In this document: in pieces, positions 8,435 through 16,691 of the stretch | Layout: every line of letters begins with the position of its first letter | Position numbering within the stretch: position 1 is the first letter of the stretch | Assembly (NCBI GenBank): GCA_964519955.1 | Contig: CAZFLM010000012.1 | Span: forward strand, 1-64,000 | From: CAZFLM01 sp964519955 | GTDB lineage: Bacteria > Armatimonadota > Chthonomonadetes > Chthonomonadales > CAJBBX01 | Reading direction: 5' to 3' | DNA: 64,000 nt | Program-made: the position numbers and the translations under genes | Notes under the pieces: generated by a model | What the model was told of the DNA's origin: nothing | The model's input: only the letters and a program-made list of their open reading frames with translations | The model's database searches: none

Positions 8435-9209
8435 CTCGGAACCCGACTGATGTAGGTGGACTTCTGTATACCACATTGTCGGCGGAATGGCAAGGAGTAG
8501 CGAGGAGCGAGAAGCGAGTAGCGAGTAGGGGAAGGCGGAAGGCGGAAGCTAGAAGCCAGAAGCAAGAAGCAAGAAGGTGGCGCTTGCCGATGCGTCCGTA
8601 GGACGCTTGGCCTCAGGCCCATCAGCCGGGTGATTCATCGCCCGGCACTCCGGCGGCAGATGGTGGGACTGCCGCCGTCCAGTACCCGCAGGGGACTTCG
8701 CTTCGCTCAGCGGCGCGTTTCAACCCGCCACTGCCCAGCGCGTCGCCCGCAGTCGCCCAGCGCGGCCTGGACCCGCCGCCGCGCAACACACAGACAACAA
8801 CGCGGGCCCTCGCGTTCACGCGCAGAGGGCCCGTCATTGTTTGCCTGCTCTCAGCCCGCCGATATCCGGCTGGGGGGAACAGGCCCTGCTCCGGCGTCGA
8901 TAGGCTGAAGATGAACGAGCGCTTCCGGAAGGTTCGCTCGTCGGTCTCACCCTCAGCAGCACGCCGCCTCATTGGGACGCGTTACTCCGCTCTCCAGCTA
9001 GTATCTATTGCAAGCACCGTGCCAAGAGTTCCACTAGACGCAGCTATGCTCGTAGTTTGGCCAGCCAAATGGGGTGTCGCGCTCGTCACACGTGAGCAGA
9101 ATGGGGCAGACAAGAAGAAGGACGGCCGCGAAAGGAGTCTATGCCGGCCGCCCCAGGAAGGAAGGTGAACTCGAATCAGCCACATTATCGGCGGCTCGGT
9201 CCGGCCTCC
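8435..9209. other. Non-coding region with low-complexity and hairpin sequence
   Basis: No convincing gene. At about 8494-8575 there is short-period sequence of the GCGAGAAGCGAGTAG and AGAAGCAAGAAGC type. Hairpins are visible at 8803-8833, at 8915-8941 (ACGAGCG with CGCTCGT around a TTCCGGAA core), and near 8660-8686 (GGCGGCAG with CTGCCGCC). No RNase P, tmRNA or SRP RNA signature was found. A short repeat of the same low-complexity type (TTCTGGCTTCTGACTTC) recurs near 34195. Confidence 0.5.
8803..8833 (-). terminator. Terminator-like hairpin downstream of hydrolase gene
   Basis: A 9-bp perfect stem, CGGGCCCTC (8803-8811) and GAGGGCCCG (8825-8833), with a 13-base loop. On the minus strand it is followed by GTTGTTGTCTGTG, on the plus strand by TCATTGTTT. 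It could end the minus-strand transcript from the gene at 9210-9938, about 375 bases away, or serve an unrecognised small RNA. Confidence 0.45.
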
Positions 9210-9938
9210 TCAGGGCTTCTCGGCGCAATTCCTCTCAAGCCATCCGGCGATCGGTCCGCGCGCCGAGTCCGCGGCGTCGAGATGGCTGCCGTCCACCTCG
9301 ATCAGCTCTGCGTGCGCGCCCGCACGCGCCGTCAGCTCAGCCATGCGGCTCGGCTTCACCAGCGCGTCGCCGCGCGCCGCCACGAACAGCGAAGGGACCG
9401 ATCCCAGGTCGCCGACGCTCTGGGCCATCTCGTCTAGCTCGGCCAGGAGCGCGGCCGGTCCCACGCCGGACACGTAGTCGCCGCGCTGCCGCATCAGGGC
9501 CTGCCCGATCGGTCCCTTGAACCCCTTCGACGGGTTCGGGCCGGTCGCGATCGCCACGACGGACTCGATGCCCTCGCCGCCGCGGGCCGCCAGGACGAGA
9601 CCCAGGAGCGCACCCATCGAGTGGCCTAGCAGGACGCACCGCGGCTCGCGGAACCGGTCCCGTGCCCACGCCGCCGCGCAGGCCAGATCGCTCAGGGCTT
9701 CCTCCGCGTGGTTCAGGTCGCCCGTGCTCCCGCCCAGCTTGTGGCCGCGGAAGTCGAACGAGACGCACACGTGGCCGCGCCCAGCGAGATAGCCTGCCAG
9801 CAGGTCGAGGCTCTCCTTCGATGCGGTGAGACCGTGTGAGAGGACGATCGGCGCCCGGAAGCGCCGTACGTTCGGGGCGTAGATGAGCGCTGCGAGCCTG
9901 ACGGCGTCGCTGGGTATCGTGGCGCGTTCGAGCTTCAC
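9210..9938 (-). CDS. Alpha/beta hydrolase family protein
   Basis: A 242-residue cytoplasmic alpha/beta hydrolase of the serine aminopeptidase/lysophospholipase-like group. The oxyanion strand is LSHGLTASKE, the nucleophile elbow GHSMG (Ser about residue 107), the acid probably Asp in AARGDALV, and the base His in DGSHLDAAD. The FDFRGHKLGG stretch is typical of the family. Esterase or peptidase activity on a small substrate is the family-level expectation; the substrate cannot be told. It stands alone and diverges from tRNA-Ser. Confidence 0.85.
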   Translation of the reverse strand: MKLERATIPSDAVRLAALIYAPNVRRFRAPIVLSHGLTASKESLDLLAGYLAGRGHVCVSFDFRGHKLGGSTGDLNHAEEALSDLACAAAWARDRFREPRCVLLGHSMGALLGLVLAARGGEGIESVVAIATGPNPSKGFKGPIGQALMRQRGDYVSGVGPAALLAELDEMAQSVGDLGSVPSLFVAARGDALVKPSRMAELTARAGAHAELIEVDGSHLDAADSARGPIAGWLERNCAEKP

Positions 9939-10018
9939 AGGGGGCCTCCGCGGCGTTGCTGTGCTGCCGGCAGAGTGTACCCGAACGGCCTCCGCGCGAT
10001 CCGTCGCCCGCGCCAGGA

Positions 10019-10047
10019 TTGACTCGGTACCCGCCCTGTGCTATATT
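10019..10047 (+). promoter_or_regulatory. Sigma70-type promoter of tRNA-Ser
   Basis: The -35 TTGACT (10019-10024), a 17-bp spacer and the -10 TATATT (10042-10047) place the start about 16 bases before the tRNA. Confidence 0.8.
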
Positions 10048-10069
10048 AGCCATTGCGTTCGGCACTCGT

Positions 10070-10159
10070 GGAGCGATGTCCGAGCTGGCCTAAGGAGCAC
10101 GACTGGAAATCGTGTAACGGGGTAACTCCTGTTCGTGGGTTCGAATCCCACTCGCTCCG
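10070..10159 (+). tRNA. tRNA-Ser (GGA)
   Basis: The acceptor stem pairs GGAGCGA with TCGCTCC. The anticodon arm is CACGA, loop CTGGAAA, TCGTG, giving anticodon GGA for UCC/UCU codons. There is a long variable arm as expected for class II tRNA-Ser, and a T arm with GTTCGAATC. The discriminator is G; the next bases are CCG, so CCA is not encoded and must be added by the nucleotidyltransferase. Confidence 0.96.
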
Positions 10160-10209
10160 CCGCAATCCGGCGCCCGATCCGTACGGGGCGCGCCTGGTCC
10201 CTTCGATGC

Positions 10210-10240
10210 CGTGGCCGAGAACCCCAGGTTTTCGGCCACG
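10210..10240 (+). terminator. Strong hairpin after tRNA-Ser
   Basis: CGTGGCCGA (10210-10218) pairs perfectly with TCGGCCACG (10232-10240), and the stem continues through GAACC/GGTTT to about 14 bp with a 3-base loop. There is no T tract after it. It sits 50 bases after the tRNA and 24 before the next gene, so it is a likely terminator or processing structure. Confidence 0.6.
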
Positions 10241-10263
10241 CATTGGTCTGGAGACTGTTCGAT

Positions 10264-11697
10264 TTGAGATTGCTGCCGCGCAGCGCGCTGCTCGCTGTCC
10301 TGATGCCGCTCCTCTACCTCGCGACAGCCAGCGCCGCTTTCCTCTTCCGCGTGCATGCCGACAACCGCGATGGCGGGACGGCCGTCCTTCGAGACGCCGA
10401 GGGGCCGCGCGCCGGCGATCGCATCGTCATCGTCTCCCCGCACCCCGACGACGAAACTCTGTCCTGCGCGGGCCTCATGGCCCAGGCACGGCGCGCCGGC
10501 GCTGCCGTCGATGTCGTCTTCCTCACCAATGGCGACGGGTTCCGGTTCGCCGTCCAGCGCCAGTACCGCACGGTGCGCGTCACCCCCGACGACTTCCTGC
10601 GCTTCGCCGCGCTGCGGCAGGAGGAGACACGGCGGGCGCTCGCAGTGGTGGGGGTCACCCCCGATCATGCGCACTTCCTCGGCTTCCCCGACTCAGGCCT
10701 GATGGAACTCTGGACGAGGCACTGGCAGCCCGACACTCCCTTCGTGTCGCCATTCACCAAGCGCGACCGTCCGCTCGGACTCGGGGCTGGCGACGCCACC
10801 GTCTACTGCGGGCGCGACGTCGAGCGGGACCTCGCGGCGGTGCTCAATCGCCTACAGCCAACGCAGGTCTACGTGACCCACCCGTCCGACGACCACAACG
10901 ACCACACCGCGGCGAGCGCCTTCGCAACCCGGGCGCTCTGGCGGCTCCAGGATGAAGGGGCGGAGTGGGCGCGCGGGTGCCGGCTCTACTACTACCTGGT
11001 CCACCGCGGCGACTGGCCATCCCCGAGTGGGCTGCATCGCGAGAAGCGCCTGCCGCCTCCGGCCGAGATGGTGGGGCTGGACAGCCGCTGGTCGCTCCTC
11101 CAGCTCAGCCCGGCCGACGTCGCGCTGAAGGCCAAGGCGATCGGGCAGTACGCCAGCCAGCTTGCGATGATGCGGTCCTTCCTGCTGTCCTTCGCGCGCG
11201 ACACCGAGCCCCGTGCCGAGGCCGCGTCGGTCGAGATGCCGCATGTCCCCGATGGCCGAGTGCTGCCCGATGCGAAGGCGCTCGACTGGAACGGCTTGAG
11301 CCCGATCGCCCGCGACCCGGTGAACGACAATCTCCTGCGCGAGTACCAGCGTGGCGGCGACATCGCCGCGATCTGGGCATGCATGGACGGCGGCAACCTC
11401 TACCTGCGTGTCGACACGTACCGCCCCATGACCGCGGCCGTCGCCATGCGGGTCCAGGTGCGGCTGTTCGGCGCGGATGGCTCGCTGGAGGGCACCCGCT
11501 TCATGCCGGTTCGCCTGGGCGCGAACGGCGAATCGCTGACGCGCGGGGTGCTGGCGGTGCGATCGGGCACCATCACCGAACTCGCCATCCCCATCGCGAG
11601 GCTGCACGGCGCGAGCCAGATGGCCGTGAACGTCGAGACCCACTTCGCCGGACTCCTCGTCGATCGTACGGGCTACCGCTTCGCCAGGCTGCGCTGA
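10264..11697 (+). CDS. Exported PIG-L/LmbE family deacetylase
   Basis: A PIG-L (GlcNAc-PI de-N-acetylase) family zinc hydrolase of 477 residues, predicted to deacetylate a sugar conjugate or polysaccharide. The zinc motif PHPDDE lies near residues 59-64 and the second zinc site is HPSDDHNDHTAA. A signal-peptide-like segment RLLPRSALLAVLMPLLYLA precedes it. The C-terminal 160 residues form a separate beta-rich domain (IWACMDGGNLYLRVDT) of unknown type. The start is uncertain: TTG 10264 follows GGAG and gives a good signal peptide, ATG 10303 is possible, and anything before 10160 would overlap the tRNA. Confidence 0.8.
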   Translation: MRLLPRSALLAVLMPLLYLATASAAFLFRVHADNRDGGTAVLRDAEGPRAGDRIVIVSPHPDDETLSCAGLMAQARRAGAAVDVVFLTNGDGFRFAVQRQYRTVRVTPDDFLRFAALRQEETRRALAVVGVTPDHAHFLGFPDSGLMELWTRHWQPDTPFVSPFTKRDRPLGLGAGDATVYCGRDVERDLAAVLNRLQPTQVYVTHPSDDHNDHTAASAFATRALWRLQDEGAEWARGCRLYYYLVHRGDWPSPSGLHREKRLPPPAEMVGLDSRWSLLQLSPADVALKAKAIGQYASQLAMMRSFLLSFARDTEPRAEAASVEMPHVPDGRVLPDAKALDWNGLSPIARDPVNDNLLREYQRGGDIAAIWACMDGGNLYLRVDTYRPMTAAVAMRVQVRLFGADGSLEGTRFMPVRLGANGESLTRGVLAVRSGTITELAIPIARLHGASQMAVNVETHFAGLLVDRTGYRFARLR

Positions 11698-11803
11698 GGG
11701 AGGAGATCGGGGCCGCGACCCAGAAGTGACACGACGGGCTGCGGCCGCACAGCCGCCCCCGTCGCCGGAATGCCGCACCATCTTCCAGTGTGAGACCGCC
11801 CCC

Positions 11804-12394
11804 ATGCGCTTGGGTGTCCTTGGCGGAACCTTCGATCCCATCCATCAGGCCCACCTTTTCATCGCGGAGGCGGTCCGCGTTGCCGTCGGTCTCGACCGCG
11901 TGCTCTTCGTGCCGAACCGTTCGCCTGCCCACAAGCCGGACGCCGAGGTGGCGCCGGCCGAAGAGCGAATGCTGATGGTCCGGCTGGCCATTGCCGGCAA
12001 CCCGTGCTTCGAGTGCAGCGACGTCGAGCTGCGGCGCGAGGGACCGTCCTACACCGTCGACACACTGAAGCAGCTTCTGGTCGTCTACCCGGGAGCCGAC
12101 CTCCACTTCATCATGGGGCTCGATACCATCCTGGAGATCACGAGCTGGCGGGAGCCCGACGAGGTGGTGCGGCTGGCGCGCCTGGTGGTGGTGGCGCGCC
12201 CTGGCTACCGCCCGGGCGACTTGCCGCTGAGGGTGCCGGCCCGCTATCTGGAGCGTACGACCGTGGTGCCGACGCCCGCGTTCGACCTGTCCTCCACCGC
12301 CATCCGCGAGCGCGTGCGGCAGAGCCAACCCATCCGCTACCTGACGCCCGACCCGGTCGCGGCCCACATCGAGGCGGCCGGCCTCTATCGTTGA
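11804..12394 (+). CDS. nadD: Nicotinate-nucleotide adenylyltransferase
   Basis: Adenylates nicotinate mononucleotide to deamido-NAD in NAD biosynthesis. The 196-residue protein begins MRLGVLGGTFDPIH (nucleotide-binding strand and the first HxxH-type motif) and ends with the signature SSTAIRERV. FVPNRSPAHKP and GLDTILEITSW are typical of NadD. ATG 11804 is chosen because the GGTFDP strand must lie at the extreme N-terminus. It heads a tightly spaced run that continues with the lipid kinase 37 bases downstream. Confidence 0.95.
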   Translation: MRLGVLGGTFDPIHQAHLFIAEAVRVAVGLDRVLFVPNRSPAHKPDAEVAPAEERMLMVRLAIAGNPCFECSDVELRREGPSYTVDTLKQLLVVYPGADLHFIMGLDTILEITSWREPDEVVRLARLVVVARPGYRPGDLPLRVPARYLERTTVVPTPAFDLSSTAIRERVRQSQPIRYLTPDPVAAHIEAAGLYR

Positions 12395-12431
12395 CCGTCC
12401 CTCTCGCGCGGTGTCTGCCGAGGTGAGCCAG

Positions 12432-13376
12432 ATGAGCGGTGAGATCCCTGACGAGCAGGTGTCGCGCCCGGCAGCGGTCCGGCGCATCTCCGTTATCGTG
12501 AACGTCGCGGCGGGGCGGGGGCGCGGCGCGCAGCAGTTGCCTGGCCTCGAGGCCGCGCTCGCGCGCGCGTGCGAGGCCGCCGGCGCAGCGTTCTCCATCA
12601 TCCCCACCGCGGCGCCCGACGACGGCGAGCGGCTGGCGCGTGAGGCGGCAGAAGGCGGCGCCGACCTCGTCGTGGCGGCAGGCGGCGACGGCACGGTGTG
12701 CGAGGTGGTGAATGGTCTGGCCGGCTCGGCCGCGCGGATGGGCATCGTGCCTCTTGGCACCGGCAACGACCTCGCGCGGCACCTCCGCCTGCCCGGTACG
12801 ATCGACGAGGCCGTGGGGGTGCTGTTCAGAGGGAGTCCGACCCCCATCGACGTGGGCGTCATGAACGGGCGGCGGTTCACCAACGTGGCCGGCTGCGGCT
12901 TCGACGCGCAGGTGGCCGCGTGCATGAACCGCGATCGCCTCTTCAAGGGTACGATGGCCTACATCGTGGCGACGGTGCGCACGCTCGCCTCGTTCAGGGC
13001 GGCGGCCCTACGCCTCACGGTCGACGACACCTGCGTGGAGACGCGTGCGATGATGTGCGCCTTCGCCAACTCGTCGACCTACGGCGGCGGCATGCGGGTG
13101 GCGCCCCAGGCGAGCGTCTGCGACGGCCTCCTGGACATCTGCGTCGTGAAGGAGGTCGGCCGGATCGAGTTTCTGCGCGCGTTCCCGCGCGTCTTCAAGG
13201 GAACGCACATCACGCACCCGAAGGTGACGATGCTGCTGGGCTCCCGCGTTCTCATCGAGAGCGACCGTCCCCTGCCCATGCTGGTCGACGGCGAGGTGCT
13301 GGGCACGACGCCGGCTGAGATCACAGTCGAGCCGGGCGCGCTCACCGTGATGGTGCCGACGGGGAGCATCGTGTGA
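12432..13376 (+). CDS. YegS/BmrU-type lipid kinase (diacylglycerol kinase family)
   Basis: A 314-residue member of the DAGK catalytic family that phosphorylates diacylglycerol or a similar lipid at the membrane face. ATP-binding motifs are GGDGTVCEVVNGL and PLGTGNDLARHL; the C-terminal beta domain carries ESDRPLPMLVDGE. ATG 12432 is preferred to GTG 12411 because AGGTGAG lies five bases upstream. Its stop overlaps the next GTG (GTGA). The nearby cdsA suggests phospholipid turnover (inference). Confidence 0.9.
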   Translation: MSGEIPDEQVSRPAAVRRISVIVNVAAGRGRGAQQLPGLEAALARACEAAGAAFSIIPTAAPDDGERLAREAAEGGADLVVAAGGDGTVCEVVNGLAGSAARMGIVPLGTGNDLARHLRLPGTIDEAVGVLFRGSPTPIDVGVMNGRRFTNVAGCGFDAQVAACMNRDRLFKGTMAYIVATVRTLASFRAAALRLTVDDTCVETRAMMCAFANSSTYGGGMRVAPQASVCDGLLDICVVKEVGRIEFLRAFPRVFKGTHITHPKVTMLLGSRVLIESDRPLPMLVDGEVLGTTPAEITVEPGALTVMVPTGSIV

Positions 13377-14155
13377 ACAGCGCCGAGGGGCTCGACGCCA
13401 TCCTCCCCGCGGCAGGGCGGCTCGCGGGCGGCTTCGCGGCCGAGGCCGGCGCGACGATCAAGGCGCTCATCCGCTTCGACGGGGAGACCCTCCTGGAGCG
13501 CACCATCCGGGCGGCGCGCGAGTCGGGCGTCGTGCGGCGCATCGCGGTGATCGGCCCCGAGGAGGTGTGGGAGCAGGCGCAGGCCGCGGGCGCGGACGCC
13601 GTGCTGCCGGAGTTGGCCGACGGCCCCGACAACGTGCTCTCCGGTCTGTCCTGGCTGAGGGAACGCTCGGCAGATGCGCGGCGGGCGCTCGTGCTGACCA
13701 CCGACCTGCCGTTCATCACCGGGCGCGCGATCGCCGACTACGTGGCAGCCTGTCCGCCCGATGGCCAGATCGCGGTGTCGGCGGTGCCCGCGGAGTCCTT
13801 CGAATCGCGCTTCCCGGGCGCCCCGGCCATCTATGTGAACCTGGGCGACGGCAGGTGGACCATGGGCTGCGGCTTCGTGGTCGATCCCGCGGCGCTGCTG
13901 GACAACGAGGCGCGGCTGCGGAGCATCTTCGACGCGCGCAAGAGCCAGGTCGGCATGGCCCGGCTGCTGGGCGCGCGCTTCGTGTGGCGCTGGCTCACCC
14001 GGCGCCTAACGGTGGACGAGATCGCCGCGCGCTGCTCGGACCTACTGGGGGTGCGCGGCGCGGTGGTGCGGAACGGGCCGCCGGAACTGGCGTACGACAT
14101 CGACGACCCCGCCGACCTGCGGTACGCGGTGCAGGCACTGGAGGAAGGCAAGTGA
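13373..14155 (+). CDS. MobA-like NTP transferase domain protein
   Basis: A 260-residue GT-A fold nucleotidyltransferase of the NTP_transf_3 class. It has AILPAAGRLAGG and a Lys in TIKALIRFDGETLLERT (replacing the usual G-G-x-S-x-R-M loop), the metal-binding TTDLPF, and a C-terminal YDIDDPADL typical of MobA/CofC/IspD-like enzymes. The substrate is not evident. It starts at GTG 13373 inside the previous stop, and its own stop overlaps the next GTG (14152), so it is translationally coupled on both sides. Confidence 0.75.
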   Translation: MNSAEGLDAILPAAGRLAGGFAAEAGATIKALIRFDGETLLERTIRAARESGVVRRIAVIGPEEVWEQAQAAGADAVLPELADGPDNVLSGLSWLRERSADARRALVLTTDLPFITGRAIADYVAACPPDGQIAVSAVPAESFESRFPGAPAIYVNLGDGRWTMGCGFVVDPAALLDNEARLRSIFDARKSQVGMARLLGARFVWRWLTRRLTVDEIAARCSDLLGVRGAVVRNGPPELAYDIDDPADLRYAVQALEEGK

Positions 14156-15471
14156 GCGAGACCGTTCCGACCACCGGACGACAGGCTTCGTCGCCTCCGC
14201 CGCCGGCCGCCATCGGCCGCTGGAGCCTCTTCGCGATCAGCGCCTACTGGTTCGCGACGAACCTTCACTGGATGGCGATGCTCCAGGTCATCATGCCGCG
14301 CCAGGTCGAGCAGATGGCGGGCGAGCGCCAGGCGCTCTGGCTGAGCATCATCGAGGGCACCGGGGCCGTCGTTGCGCTGATCATGCCGCCCGTCGTCGGC
14401 ACGCTGAGCGACCGCTGCCTCTCGCGGCTCGGCCGGAGGCGTCCCTACATGCTCGTGGGCGTCGCCATCAACCTGCTGGCGCTCATCGCGCTGTGGGAGG
14501 GGGGACGGCGCCTCAGCCTGGCCTGGTACATGGTCGGCTACCTTGTCGCCCAGTTCGGCAACAACGTCGCGACTGCATCGTACAGCGGCCTCATCCCGGA
14601 TGTGGTGCCGCCGAACCAGCGTGGCGTCGCGAGCGGCTACATGGCGGCGCTCAGCCAGTTGGGCATGGTGGTTGGCGCCTTCGCCTCCGGGATGCTGGTG
14701 GAGGCGGGGCGCTTCACCGAGAGCTATGCCATCATCGCCGGCACCCTTGTCGTCTTCCTGCTGATCACCGTCACCGGCGTGCGCGAGCAGCGGCGGAGCG
14801 AACCGGCCGAGCCCATTCGGTGGGGTGAGCTGCTCCGCTCGTTCTGGGTGAGCCCGCGCGAGCACCCGAACTTCGCATGGGTGTGGATGACTCGGTTTCT
14901 GTTCACCGCCGGGATGTGGATGGTGCAGCCGTTCATCCCGTACTACATCCGCGATGTGGTTGGCATCAAGGGGTACGTGGGGGCGGCGTCGATCCTGATG
15001 GGGCTGGCGCTGATCGCCGCCACCATCACCGGCATCGTAGGCGGGGCCATCTCCGACCGGACTGGCCGCAAACCGGTGGTCTACGTAGCCAACGGGGTGA
15101 TGGCGGCCTGCGGCATCGGCTTCATGCTGGCCGGTAACCTGCCGGTGGCCATCGGTGTCGGCATCGTCTACGGGCTCGGCCTCGGCGCGTACACCAGCGT
15201 CGACTGGGCGCTCGGCTGCGACGTGCTGCCGAACAAGGAGGACGCGGCCAAGGACATGGGCGTCTGGCACATCTCGATGGTGCTGCCCCAGTCCATCGCC
15301 CCGTTCGCGTCGGGCATCATCTTGACCCTGTGCGGCCACAGCACGGTGCTCGAAGAGGGCAAGAAGGTCGTGCACTACGCGTCGCCGGGCTACATGGTCG
15401 TGTTCGCGATCGCGGGGCTGCTGCTCGTCGCGAGCACGGTCCTTCTCCGCAACGTGCGTGGGGTGCGGTAG
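14152..15471 (+). CDS. MFS transporter, about 12 TM segments
   Basis: A 439-residue major facilitator. The loop 2-3 signature appears as GTLSDRCLSRLGRRRP, and a second copy after TM8 as GAISDRTGRKP. Numerous hydrophobic segments run from FAISAYWFATNLHW to FAIAGLLLVASTVLL. The PYxI-rich first half and long central loop resemble the GPH/sugar-porter type, but the substrate is unknown. GTG 14152 overlaps the preceding stop and follows GGAGGAAGG, a strong RBS. A hairpin element lies directly after its stop. Confidence 0.85.
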   Translation: MSETVPTTGRQASSPPPPAAIGRWSLFAISAYWFATNLHWMAMLQVIMPRQVEQMAGERQALWLSIIEGTGAVVALIMPPVVGTLSDRCLSRLGRRRPYMLVGVAINLLALIALWEGGRRLSLAWYMVGYLVAQFGNNVATASYSGLIPDVVPPNQRGVASGYMAALSQLGMVVGAFASGMLVEAGRFTESYAIIAGTLVVFLLITVTGVREQRRSEPAEPIRWGELLRSFWVSPREHPNFAWVWMTRFLFTAGMWMVQPFIPYYIRDVVGIKGYVGAASILMGLALIAATITGIVGGAISDRTGRKPVVYVANGVMAACGIGFMLAGNLPVAIGVGIVYGLGLGAYTSVDWALGCDVLPNKEDAAKDMGVWHISMVLPQSIAPFASGIILTLCGHSTVLEEGKKVVHYASPGYMVVFAIAGLLLVASTVLLRNVRGVR

Positions 15472-15484
15472 CAGCGAACTGGTG

Positions 15485-15506
15485 GGATGGGCGTCCCTGC
15501 CCGTCC
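15485..15506 (+). repeat. Dispersed hairpin element, A form
   Basis: GGATGGGC, loop GTCCCT, GCCCGTCC, lying between the MFS stop and the cdsA start codon, only 16 bases before the cdsA ATG. It could affect cdsA translation or expression; that is inference. Confidence 0.75.
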
Positions 15507-15522
15507 GCCGCGGAGTATGGGT

Positions 15523-16392
15523 ATGGCGGCACGCGTCATCACGGGCATCATCGGCATCGCGCTCTTCGTCGGCATCTGCCTCTGGGGACCGACGCCGTTC
15601 GGCATCGCCGTCACGGTGGTGGCCGCAATGGCGCTCTGGGAACTGCACCGGGCGTTCCGCGCGAAGGGCATCCGGCCGAACCTGCCGCTGAGCCTGCTCG
15701 GGCTGGTGCCGCCGCTCTGGCTCTCCGTGCCGCCCGGACCGACTCCCGAGCTTACGGCGGGCTCGTCGTGGCAGCCGGACGTAGTACCGTTCGGCATCCG
15801 GCCCGAGCTGGCCGTGGCTGTCCTTGTCGCGCTGTTCCTTGCCGCGCTCTGCTGGGAGGTGCTTGTCGCGGGGCGCACCGGCGACCTGTCGGCCGCGAAG
15901 AACGTCGGCGCGGGCTTGCTGTGCGGCGCATACATAGCTCTCTTCGGCGGCCTGGTGTGGGTCCGGGGGCACCAGACGATCACGGCCAGTGGCGCGGGCT
16001 GGCTGCTGACAACCGCCCTCTGCGTGTGGGCCGACGACTCGTTCGCGTTCTTCGTGGGGCGCGCAATTGGCAAGCACAAGCTCGCCCCGGCCCTGTCGCC
16101 AGCCAAGTCCGTGGAGGGCTTCGTCGGGGGGCTCGTTGCGGCGGGCATCGTTGGGGCGATCGCGGGCAAGCTGCTGACCGACTTCCCGCTCACCGGTCTG
16201 TACATCGGCCTGATCGCCGGGCTGCTCGGGCCGGTGGGCGATCTGTTCGAGTCTGCCATCAAGCGCGAACTGGGCGTCAAGGACCTCGGCGCCGTCATGC
16301 CCGGCCACGGAGGCGTGCTCGACCGGTTCGATAGCCTGCTCCTCGTCGCGCCGGCGGTGGCCGTGTTCTTCGTCATCGCGCGGTTCCCGTAG
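15523..16392 (+). CDS. cdsA: Phosphatidate cytidylyltransferase
   Basis: Makes CDP-diacylglycerol from phosphatidate and CTP, the entry to phospholipid synthesis, in the inner membrane. The 289-residue protein has about eight hydrophobic segments and the full C-terminal signature SAIKRELGVKDLG followed by HGGVLDRFD. ATG 15523 is preferred over 15517 because GGAG (15512-15515) is then seven bases away. It is last in the nadD-to-cdsA run and is followed by a cluster of hairpin repeats. Confidence 0.93.
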   Translation: MAARVITGIIGIALFVGICLWGPTPFGIAVTVVAAMALWELHRAFRAKGIRPNLPLSLLGLVPPLWLSVPPGPTPELTAGSSWQPDVVPFGIRPELAVAVLVALFLAALCWEVLVAGRTGDLSAAKNVGAGLLCGAYIALFGGLVWVRGHQTITASGAGWLLTTALCVWADDSFAFFVGRAIGKHKLAPALSPAKSVEGFVGGLVAAGIVGAIAGKLLTDFPLTGLYIGLIAGLLGPVGDLFESAIKRELGVKDLGAVMPGHGGVLDRFDSLLLVAPAVAVFFVIARFP

Positions 16393-16410
16393 CGCGCCTC
16401 GTTTGCCACG

Positions 16411-16619
16411 GGAGGGTGGCGCTCCGCCGCCGCCGCCGCGCCGGGGCCCGACAAACGGTCGGCACGGAGGCCGACGCTCCAGCGACCGCGGCCGATCCAG
16501 GAGGGTGGCGCTCCGTCACCGCCGTGCCGGGGCCAGACAAACCGTCTTCACGGAGGCCGCCCCTCCAGGCTAACGCGGCCGGCACGGGAGGGTGGCGCTC
16601 CGTCGCCACCGCCGTGCCG
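16411..16619 (+). repeat. Cluster of about five hairpin elements (C and E forms)
   Basis: Between cdsA and the next gene: 16415-16434 (GGTGGCG, CTCCGC, CGCCGCC), 16458-16475 (inverted: GTCGGC, ACGGAG, GCCGAC), 16504-16523 (one mismatch), a degenerate inverted copy near 16545-16568, and a perfect copy at 16591-16610 (GGTGGCG, CTCCGT, CGCCACC). The last sits inside a larger stem, CGGCACGG (16580-16587) with CCGTGCCG (16612-16619). The rest of the gap holds the RBS of the next gene and no ORF. Confidence 0.85.
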
Positions 16620-16691
16620 TACCGACTGCCGGTCCACCATACTCCCGACCCCCGATGGTCCGCAACCAGCTCCATCTCGCAGGAGTCCGCC

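Noticed and set aside
8622..8972. Minus-strand frame with a Val-rich stretch (RARVVVCVLRG) after a hairpin, resembling a branched-chain amino-acid attenuator or T-box leader
   Set aside because: No biosynthetic or tRNA-synthetase gene lies downstream, the T-box-like string is incomplete and too far from the hairpin, and the frame has no RBS.
10135..10263. Earlier ATG start for the LmbE-type gene
   Set aside because: It lies inside tRNA-Ser and would read through the strong hairpin at 10210-10240.
13831..16308. Long minus-strand open frame opposite the MFS and cdsA genes
   Set aside because: Composition is extremely Arg/His/Asp-rich without any domain, and the plus strand carries two well-recognised genes.
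16416..16691. Earlier start for the 16692 gene inside the hairpin cluster
   Set aside because: The extra residues are translated repeats, and ATG 16692 has an RBS and a signal peptide.
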